From the NCBI GenBank assembly GCA_021786815.1, contig JAJYMR010000187.1, positions 1-25,070 on the forward strand: 25,070 bases of DNA, in the 5' to 3' direction. The DNA is from Deltaproteobacteria bacterium. Its GTDB lineage: Bacteria; Desulfobacterota; Binatia; Binatales; Binataceae. Made by a program: the position numbers and the translations under genes. The notes below the pieces were generated by a model, which searched no databases, was not told the DNA's origin, and worked only from the letters and a program-made list of their open reading frames with translations. This document shows, one piece after another, positions 15,294 to 24,200 of this stretch (positions are counted from its first letter, which is position 1; the number at the start of each line of letters is the position of its first letter).

Positions 15294-16613
15294 ATGGAAC
15301 GAATCCTTACTCGGTGGCTCGATATCCCTGACCTGCGCCGCCTCGACGTGTACGAGGCGCACGGCGGATACAAGGCGCTTCGCAAGGCGCTATTCGACAT
15401 GAAGCCCGAGGAGATTATCAACGAGGTCAAGGCCTCGAATCTCCGCGGGCGCGGCGGCGCCGCATTCCCGACCGGCGTCAAATGGAGCTTCATACCGAAG
15501 GACTCCAAAAAGCCGGTTTACGTCTGCTGCAACGCCGACGAGAGTGAGCCCGGCACGTTCGCCAACCGCTACCAGCTCGAGAACGACCCGCACGGCATAA
15601 TCGAGGGCATCCTGATTACCTGCCGCGCCGTGGGCGCTCATACCTGCTACGTTTACCTGCGGGGCGAATTCAATCTGCAGAAGCGCCGGCTCGACGAAGC
15701 GATAGCCGAAGCGCGCGCCAAGGGCTACGTCGGGCCAGACGTAATGGGCTCGGGCTTCGGGGTCGAGATTTACACCCATCGCGGTGCCGGCGCGTACATC
15801 TGCGGCGAGGAGACGGGGCTGCTCGAATCGCTCGAGGGCAAGCGCGCCTATCCGCGCAACCGCCCGCCGTTTCCCGCAATCCAGGGTGCGTTCGGATGCC
15901 CGACGGTCGTCAACAACGTCGAGACGCTGACCAACGTCCCGCACATCATCACGCGCGGAGCGGACTGGTACAAATCGATCGGTCCCGAGAAAAGCCCCGG
16001 ACCGAAGCTTTTCTGCCTGTCGGGACACGTGAACAAGCCCGGTCTCTACGAGCTTCCGATGGGCTATCCGCTGAAGGACCTCATCTACGAGGTCGGCGGC
16101 GGAATTCTCGGCGGTAAAAAGTTAAAGGGCGTCATCCCCGGAGGATCGTCGTTTCCGGTCTTCACTGCCGAGGAAGCCGTAAAGGTCGCTATGGACTTCG
16201 ACTCGGTGCGCGCAGCCGGCTCGCTGATGGGCACGGCGGGCGTGATGGTCATGAACGAGGACACCTGCATGGTGGACGCGCTAAAGACCATCGCGCATTT
16301 CTACCATCACGAGTCGTGCGGCCAGTGCACGCCATGCCGCGAAGGATGCGGATGGATCGAGAAGCTGCTGACCGACCTCGAAGCCGGCCGCGGCAGGATG
16401 GAAGATCTCGAGATATTGATCGACGCGGCGACCAACATGGAAGGCAACACGGTCTGCGTGCTCGCCGACAGCCTCTCGATGCCGGTAAAGAGCTTCGTCC
16501 CGAAGTACCGCGACGAGTTCGAGGCGCACGTGCGGCTGGGCCGATGCCCGTTCCGGGACGTCCACGGTGAACCCGCCGAGAAAAGCCATGCCGCCGCGGC
16601 GGCTGCAAGGTAA
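15294..16613 (+). CDS. nuoF: NADH-quinone oxidoreductase subunit F (NADH/FMN-binding)
   Basis: NuoF oxidises NADH through FMN and passes electrons to cluster N3. The 439-residue protein has the glycine-rich FMN/NADH segment LRGRGGAAFPTGVKW (about 50-64), NADESEPGTF at 80-89, the GAGAYICGEETGLLESLEGKR segment, and the N3 cluster ligands Cys342, Cys345 and Cys348 in SCGQCTPC plus Cys388. It lies 27 bases after nuoB and nine bases before nuoG. The 24-kDa partner NuoE, usually encoded immediately upstream, is missing here; no thioredoxin-like 2Fe-2S domain is fused to the N-terminus, so this is a true NuoF and not a HoxF-type fusion. The C-terminus ends in a short alanine run. Confidence 0.96.
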   Translation: MERILTRWLDIPDLRRLDVYEAHGGYKALRKALFDMKPEEIINEVKASNLRGRGGAAFPTGVKWSFIPKDSKKPVYVCCNADESEPGTFANRYQLENDPHGIIEGILITCRAVGAHTCYVYLRGEFNLQKRRLDEAIAEARAKGYVGPDVMGSGFGVEIYTHRGAGAYICGEETGLLESLEGKRAYPRNRPPFPAIQGAFGCPTVVNNVETLTNVPHIITRGADWYKSIGPEKSPGPKLFCLSGHVNKPGLYELPMGYPLKDLIYEVGGGILGGKKLKGVIPGGSSFPVFTAEEAVKVAMDFDSVRAAGSLMGTAGVMVMNEDTCMVDALKTIAHFYHHESCGQCTPCREGCGWIEKLLTDLEAGRGRMEDLEILIDAATNMEGNTVCVLADSLSMPVKSFVPKYRDEFEAHVRLGRCPFRDVHGEPAEKSHAAAAAAR

Positions 16614-16622
16614 TAAGCGCAA

Positions 16623-18215
16623 ATGCCCAAGGTTACGATTGACGGCAGGGAAATCGACGCGCCCGAGGGAGTAAACCTGATTCAGGCCGCCGAACGCGCC
16701 GGAATCGAGATCCCGCACTACTGCTACCATCCCGGTCTCTCCATCGTCGGCAACTGCCGGATGTGCCTGGTCGAGGTGGAAAAGGCGCCCAAGCTCCAGA
16801 TCGCGTGCAACACGCGCGTGGCCGACGGGATGGTCGTGCATACGAAGAGCGAGCGCACCATCCGGGCGCAGAAGGCGGTGCTCGAATTCCTGCTAATCAA
16901 TCATCCGATCGACTGCCCTGTGTGCGACCAGGCCGGCGAATGCAAGCTCCAGGACTACTACATGGACTACGACGCTCAGGCGTCGCGCTTCCCGCTCGGC
17001 AAGAAGAACAAGAAGGGCAAGGCGATCGACGTCGGCTCGGGCGTGATGCTCGACCAGGAGCGGTGCGTCCTGTGCGCGCGATGCACCCGGTTTTTCGACG
17101 AGATCACGCACACCAGCGAGCTTGCGATTTTTCAGCGCGGCGACCATTGCGAGGTCGACACCTACCCGGGCCACAAGGTTGACAACAAGTACGCGGGCAA
17201 CGTGGTCGATATCTGCCCGGTCGGCGCGCTTACCGAAAAGGATTTCCGCTTCCGGATGCGGGTGTGGTACCTGCATCGCACGCCCTCGGTGTGCGCCGGA
17301 TGCGAACGCGGATGCTCGATCGACGTTTATCATCATCGCGGACGCATCTATCGCTACAAGCCGCGCCATAACCCGGCCGTCAACGGCTACTGGATGTGCG
17401 ACGAGGGCCGGCACGGATTCCCGGCGCTGCAGAACGAGACGCGGCTTACCGCGCCGCTCGTGCAGGACAAGGACAGGCTCGTGCCGGAAGGCTGGGCGCC
17501 GGCGCTCAGAAGGCTCGCTTCACGGATACTTGAATCCGGGAACGCCCACGGCGCGAACTCGATCGGCGCGGTAATCGGCGCACAATCGACCAACGAGGAA
17601 GCGTTCGCACTCAAGCACCTGATGCTTGATACGCTCGGCTCCGAGCGCGTCGCCACGGTGAGCTGGTCACCGGCCGGCGCAAGCGGCGACGACGAGCTGC
17701 TGCTCCGCGCCAACAAGAATCCGAATACGCGCGGGCTTGCCGCGCTGGGACTTCCCGCGCACGGCCTCGACGCTCTGGCGGACGCTGTTGCGGCGGGCGA
17801 ACTCAAGATACTCATCGTGATGCGCGCCGACCTGGTGCGCATGCTCGGCGAAGAAGAATTCGTCCGGCGTTTCGGCGCGCTCGACTACATGGTCGTGCTG
17901 GATACGGACGCGAACGAGACCTGCCAGATGGCGAATCAGGTTCTTCCGATCGCCGCCTACCCGGAAATCGAAGGGAGTTTCACGAATTTCCAGGGCCGCG
18001 TGCAGCGGCTCCATCAGGCGTTTCCGCCGCCGGGGCAGGCACTGCCGGCTATCGAAGCGCTGGCGCGGCTCGGACATGCGCTCGACGGCGGTGCGCGTCC
18101 TTCAGCCGCAAAAGACGTGTTCGCGCAGATGGCGGACGCCGAGGCGGGTTTCCGCGGGCTTACGCTCGAAGCTCTGGGTCCCGACGGCGCCGAGTTGACC
18201 GGACTCAGGCCGTAA
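16623..18215 (+). CDS. nuoG: NADH-quinone oxidoreductase subunit G, short form
   Basis: NuoG carries most of the iron-sulfur chain of the peripheral arm. Visible ligands: 2Fe-2S cluster Cys34, Cys45, Cys48, Cys62; N5-type cluster His94, Cys98, Cys101, Cys107; N4-type cluster Cys148, Cys151, Cys154, Cys198. A fourth cluster set, Cys224, Cys227, Cys231, Cys259, matches the molybdopterin-oxidoreductase 4Fe-4S domain that binds N7 in some bacteria. The remaining C-terminal molybdopterin-like part is short: 530 residues in all, against about 700-900 in common NuoG proteins. The frame ends cleanly with a stop at 18213-18215, and I see no in-frame continuation of the family, so it seems to be a naturally short form, though a lost C-terminus cannot be excluded. 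It is the last gene of the nuoB-nuoF-nuoG set and is convergent with the kinase gene. Confidence 0.94.
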   Translation: MPKVTIDGREIDAPEGVNLIQAAERAGIEIPHYCYHPGLSIVGNCRMCLVEVEKAPKLQIACNTRVADGMVVHTKSERTIRAQKAVLEFLLINHPIDCPVCDQAGECKLQDYYMDYDAQASRFPLGKKNKKGKAIDVGSGVMLDQERCVLCARCTRFFDEITHTSELAIFQRGDHCEVDTYPGHKVDNKYAGNVVDICPVGALTEKDFRFRMRVWYLHRTPSVCAGCERGCSIDVYHHRGRIYRYKPRHNPAVNGYWMCDEGRHGFPALQNETRLTAPLVQDKDRLVPEGWAPALRRLASRILESGNAHGANSIGAVIGAQSTNEEAFALKHLMLDTLGSERVATVSWSPAGASGDDELLLRANKNPNTRGLAALGLPAHGLDALADAVAAGELKILIVMRADLVRMLGEEEFVRRFGALDYMVVLDTDANETCQMANQVLPIAAYPEIEGSFTNFQGRVQRLHQAFPPPGQALPAIEALARLGHALDGGARPSAAKDVFAQMADAEAGFRGLTLEALGPDGAELTGLRP

Positions 18216-18221
18216 GACTAT

Positions 18222-18266
18222 CGCCGCCAGCCGCATTCTCAAGGCTGACGGCCGGTGCAGGCGGCG
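18222..18266. terminator. Possible bidirectional hairpin between convergent nuoG and kinase genes
   Basis: CGCCGCC (18222-18228) and GGCGGCG (18260-18266) are exact inverted repeats bracketing 31 bases that include a smaller AGCC/GGCT pair. The position between two convergent stops suits a terminator, but there is no T tract on either side. Confidence 0.25.
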
Positions 18267-18291
18267 AGCGTCGGGCTGGTCGCCACTGTGG

Positions 18292-21200
18292 CTAGTCGGC
18301 CGACTCCTCGTAGACGACCTGAACACCTTCCAGGTAAGTGGCAAGTTCGGCCGCAAAGCGTCTCGCGGCCTCGATTTCGCCGGTCTTGACCGCGAATTCG
18401 AGCGCCGCGCCGATTTCGCTGATTTCGTCGAAGCCGTAGCTTCCGCCTTCGCCCTTGAGCCTGTGGGCGAGCCGGGCGACGGTGTCGAGTTCGCCGTCGC
18501 GCAGCGCCTCGATGATGCGATGAGCGTCCTCGCGTTTGCGATCGAGAAATCCGGGGATCAGGTCGCTGATGTCGGGGTCGACCGCGATCACGGGTCCGCC
18601 GTTCAACCCGTTTCCGTTTTGGTCCGAAGCACCGCTGTCCGTGCCTTGCGCAACCGCCTTTGCAATTGACGCGAGCAGCGTCGCCTTCTTTACCGGCTTG
18701 CTGACATGGAGATCGCATCCGGCTTCGAGCGCGCGATGGACCGCGTCATCGAGGGCCGAAGCGGTAAGGGCGATAATCGGGGTCCGCGGGTTCGCGCGGT
18801 CACGTTCCCACTGCCGGATCGCTCGCACGGCCGCGTAGCCGTCGAGCACCGGCATCTGGATGTCCATCAGGACAAGGTCGTAGCGCCGCGTCTTGACCTT
18901 CTCGACGGCAACGCTGCCGTTCTCAGCCTCGTCCAGCAGGCAGTTGGATTTTTTGAGGTATGCCCTGATGAGGGCGCGGTTGTCGGGAGAATCGTCGGCA
19001 AGCAGTATGCGGAGCGGCCGCTTGAGGATTTCGTTTTCGGGGTGTTGCGGCCTTTCCCGCAACGGCTGCTCGACGACGAGCGGCGCGCTGCTCAGGACGG
19101 CCGCCGCCGCGGCGTAAAGCTCGCGCCTCTTTATCGGCTTTATCAGGTAGCGCTCCAGCCCGAGCCGCTTCATCCGGGCGAGCTTTGCGCCCAATTCCAC
19201 CGATTCCGGCATCATCACGATGGGAGTCCGATCGCCCGACTCGCGCATCCTGAGCGCCATCCGGATACCATCGACTTCGGGCATCCGGCAGTCGATGAAG
19301 ACCGCGCTGAAGGGCGTCGCGGCGCTGCGGTGGCGCGCAAGAAACTCCAGGCCTTCGGTTGCCGAAGCGGCCTCGGCGACCGTCGCGCCCGCGCGCGAGA
19401 GCATCTCGCCCACGATCGAGCGCATCGTCGCGTTGTCGTCCACGACCAGAATACCCGCCCCGTCAAGCTCGGGCAGCCGATAGTTTTCCGTGTCGGCGGC
19501 TTCGGCGGGCTCCGCGAACTTTGCGGTGAACCGGAAGACGCTGCCCTTGCCGGGTGTGCTCTCGACATCGATTCGCCCGCCCATCAGCCGCACCAGCCGA
19601 TCGACGATGGTCAGGCCGAGCCCGCTTCCGCCGTAGCGCCGCGTGGTTGACGAATCGGCCTGGGTGAAGGGCGAGAAGATGCTCGCGAGCTTGTCGGCGG
19701 CGATGCCGATGCCGGTATCGCGGACCGAAAAGCGCAGCCCGGCGGGAGAAGACGCCGCCGGCTCGCGCTCGACGCGTATTTCGACTTCGCCTTGCTCGGT
19801 GAACTTGATCGCGTTGCCGACCAGATTGGTGAGCACCTGGCGAAGCCTGAGCGGGTCACCCACCACGGCGGCGGGCAGGTCGGCAGCGAAGCGGACCGCG
19901 AGTTCGACGCCTTTTTCATGGGCGCGGATCGCAAGCGTTTCGGCGACCTTCTCGGTAAGCTCGGCGGCGTCGAACCGCACCGCTTCGAGGCTCAGCCGCC
20001 CGCTTTCGACCTTGGCGAGATCCAGGATGCTGTTGATCAGATCGAGCAGCGCGTTGCCGTTGCTTATCACGGTATCGAGGTAACGGCGCTGTTCGGGGTT
20101 GAGGTCGGTTTCCCAGAGCAGGTCCGCCATCCCCAAAATCGCATTCATCGGCGTGCGGATTTCGTGGGACATGCTGGAGAGGAACTCGGACTTGGCGTTC
20201 GAAGCCGCAAGGGCGGCCTCGCGCGCGGCCTCGAGTTGTCGCTGCGCTTCCTTGAGTTGAGTGATGTCGCGCGCGATCGACAGGGCGCATCGCCGGCCCC
20301 GCACTTCCAGGACGTTGGCCGACACCAGGGTGGGTACGATGCGGCCCGAGCGCGTTCTGAGCGGGACCTCCATGTTGCGGACTTCGCCGTGTTCATTGAG
20401 CGCTTCGAACAGCCGTTTCCTGACTTCGCGGTCTGCCACCAGGCCAAGCTCCGCAACAGTCCTGTCGACCAGTTCCTCCTTCGTGTAGCCGAGCGTGCGT
20501 TCGAATTCTTCGTTCGTCTCGACGAGACGCGCGGTGTGCATCTCGATCAGCGAGATATTGTCAACGCTCGACTGGAAGATCTCGCGCAGCATTGCTTCGC
20601 TTTCGCGAAGCCGCCGTTCCGCGTCCTTGCGCTGGGAGATGTCGCGCGCGATCCAGAGCGCGCATCGGCGCCCGCCCAGTTCCAGCACGACGGCCGAAAC
20701 GAGGGTCGGAATCCTGACGCCGTCGCGGGTGCGGAAAGTTATTTCGACGTTGCGCACCTCGCTTTCTGCGGCCAGTTGGCACATGAACTCGGTCTCGTCG
20801 GTGGAGTTGTCCCAGATGCCGAGGTCCCAGTAGGTCCTGCCGACCACCTCGTCGCGTGAATACCCAGCCAGGCGCAGGAATTCGTCGTTGACGTCGATAT
20901 AGCGGCTGGTGCCAAGGTCGGTGACCGCCATCGGGTCGAGCACCGAGTCGAACGTCTTGCGCAGCATCGCGGAACTTTCCATGAGCTTGCGCTCCGCGTC
21001 CTTGAGCACCGAGATGTCGCGTACGATGGACAGGCAGCACTGGCGCCCGCCGATTTCGACGACCACGCCCGAGATCAGCGCGGGAATCACGTTTCCGTTG
21101 CCGTCGCGGAAGGCGGCCTCGAGGTTGCGGACCTTTCCGTTTTTACGCAGACGCGCGTCGTACTCCTTCCATTGCGCCTTGTCGGGCCATATGCCGATAT

Positions 21201-24200
21201 CGCGGAAGGTTCGACCGATTATCCGGTCGCGGGCGAGCCCGGTTATCTCCAGGAACGCGTCGTTCACTTCCACGTATGTGCCGTCGTTCACGGTGTTGAT
21301 GGCCATCGGGTCTAGGCTCGAATTGAAGATGCGCCTTAGGTTCTCCTCGCTGCGCCTGAGCCGGCGCTCGGCCTCCTTGCGTTCCGAGATGTCGCGCGTG
21401 ATCGAGAGGACGCACTGGCGGCCGCGCACGGAGATCCTAACCGCGGAAATCAGGCCTGGAATGGACGCTCCGCTCTTGAGCTTGAAATCGATCTCCATGT
21501 TGTGGACGCGCCCGTTCTCCTTTATCTGGCGGCGGAATTCCTGCAGGTCTTCCGGACGTTCCCAGATGCCGAGTTCCATGGCTGTCCGCCCGATAATCTC
21601 GTCGCGCGAGTATCCGGTGAAGTTCAGCAACTCCTGGTTCACGTGGACGAATTCTCCGGTTTCGTCGTCAACCAGCGAGATGCTGTCGGTGCTCGCGTCG
21701 AATATCTGACGCAGGGTCGCCTCGCTCTCGCGCAACGCGCGTTCGGCCTGCTTGCGCTCGGAAATGTCGCGGGCAAGCGCAAGGACGCATCGGCGCCCCT
21801 GGATTTCGAGCATCGCCGCCGATATCAGGCACGGAAAACATCCGCCACCCTTTATGTTGAAATCGACCTCGATGTTGTGGACGCGTCCTTTTTCGTGCAG
21901 CGCCCGATAAAACTCTTCGCGCTCCCGCGAATCATTCCAGAAGCCCAGTTCCAGGGATCGTCGCCCGATGACCTCCTCGCGCGAGAATCCGGTGAAATTC
22001 ACGAACGCCTGGTTGATGTCGATGAATTCCCCGGTCTCGTCGTCGACCAGCGAGATGCTGTCGGTGCTCGCGTCGAACATCTGCCTGAGATTCGCCTCGC
22101 TCTCGCGTAGCTTGCGCTCCGCTTGTCTGAGCCGCGAGATGTCACGCATCACGGTGACCGTGCAGTCCTGATTGCCCAGTGATATGGAAACCGACGAGAC
22201 CAGCACCGGGATGGTCCCGCCGTCTTTGAGTCTCAGGTCGGACTCGAAGCTTTTGACGTAGCCCTTTTCCTTGAGTTCAGCGAAGAATTTGTCCCGGGCA
22301 TCGAAATCGATCCACAGGTTCAGGTCGGCGTTGCTCCTGCCGATTGCCTCTTCCCGGCTCCATCCGGTAAGGCGCACGAATTCCTCGTTCACCTCGATTA
22401 CCGTGCCAGTAGTCAGGCTGGTGAGCAGGACCATGTCGACGGTCTTTTCGAAGATCCGGCGGAACTTCTGCTCGCTTTCGCGCAGAGCCGACTCGACCGC
22501 CTTCAGGTCGGAGATGTCGCGCGCGACGCTGAGCACGCATTCCTTGCCGCCAAGCCGGATTATCGCCGAAGAGATGAGGGTCGCGATCGGCGCACCGGTA
22601 CGCGTCCTGAGCCTGGCTTCCATCCCATGGATGTAACCCCGCTCGCCAAGCCTGCGGTAAAGTTGCTCTCTCTGCTCCGGCTCCGCCCAGACGCCGACCT
22701 CGATGGTGCTTCGGCCCAGGACCTCGCCACGCGAAAAACCGGTACGCCGGACGAATTCCTCGTTGACTTCGACGATCATCCCGGTCTGGCGATCGGTTAT
22801 CAGCACGATGTCCAGGTTCGATTCGAAGATGTGCCGGAACTTTTCTTCGCTGTCGCGAAGGGCGCGTTCCGTCGCCTTGAGTTCGGAGATGTCCCGGCTG
22901 AACGAAATCGCGCAGAGACGGCCATTGAGATAAGTCAACGACATCGACACGAGCAGGTCGTGCGGCTTGCCGTCCGGCCGGCGCAGGCTGACTTCGAAGT
23001 TGCGCACCATGCCGTGCTGAAGCAGTTCGATGCGCAATTTTTCGCGCTGCTCGGGGTCGCATTCGAGCAGTTCTGTCACCGGCCGTCCGACCACCGCCGT
23101 GCGCGGCAGGCCGATATTGCGTAGGAACTCGGGATTGACGTCGATAAGGCGCTCGGTCGCGATGTCGAGCACAATGATCTCGTCGAGACTGGTGTCGAAG
23201 ATCTGCCGGAGGGTCGCTTCGCTGTCCTTGAGCTTGCGTTCCGCTTCCTTCAGATGCGAGATGTCGCGTGCGAAGACGACGACGCAGTCTTCAGTGCCGA
23301 TCCTGGTGAGCACCGCGGACGACAGGCAGTCAATGATACGCCCGTCCTTGGCGCGCAGTTCCACCTCGACGCTGCGGTAAAAGCCCTTGTTTCGGATTTC
23401 CTTGTCGAGCGCGCGCCGGAGTTCGCGCTGGGTCCATACTCCCATCTCGACGGTGGTCTTGCCGAGCGCCTCTTCGCGCGTGTAGCCGAGCGAGCGGGTG
23501 AATTCCCGGTTGACGTCGAGAAAGCGGCCGTCCGCGAGCGACAGCACCACTATATAGTCGAGGCTTGAATCGAAGATCTCGTGGAATTTCTTCTCGTTGG
23601 CGTAAAGCTCGCCCTGCGCTTTCTTGAGCGCGGCGATGTCGTGCAGGACCGTGATCACGCAGTCGCGGCCCCCCACTTTCGCGATTACCGACGAGACCAG
23701 CATCGGGATCTCATCGCCGTTGGCGCCCAGCAGGCTGATCTCGGCGTCGCGATGGTAACCCTGGGCGACAAGCCGCTCGAGCAGCTTCGCGCGCGTCTCG
23801 ACCTCGCGCCACATCCCGAGTTCAACCGTCGTGTGCCCTGTCGCCCGCTCACGGGAGTAGCCGGTTCGCGTGGCGAAACTATCGTTGATATCGAGGATCT
23901 TCGCGGTCTCGAGGTCGGTTATGACGATCGGGTCGAGGCTCGCTTCAAAGAACGAGCGGAACTTCTGTTCGCTCTCCCGGAGCGCGTTTATCTGAGCCCT
24001 GAGCGCTTCGCGTGTTCCGCGAAGTTCCACCCGGTCACGCATGCCGAAGAACGTGTTTGCCTGCGCGAATGCGGTGCCCACGACAAGCCCGAGCAGATGC
24101 ATCGTCAACACGCCATCGGATTGCTGATGAATCAGGACGGGGATCAGATAACAGGCCAATCCCGTCGCGCTCAGAGTTGCCTGATATTTCCAGCTCCACG

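Noticed and set aside
15294..18215. NuoF/NuoG as a NAD-reducing hydrogenase or formate dehydrogenase diaphorase
   Set aside because: NuoF has no fused 2Fe-2S domain, no hydrogenase or formate dehydrogenase catalytic subunit is nearby, and nuoB lies next to it; it stays possible but unsupported.
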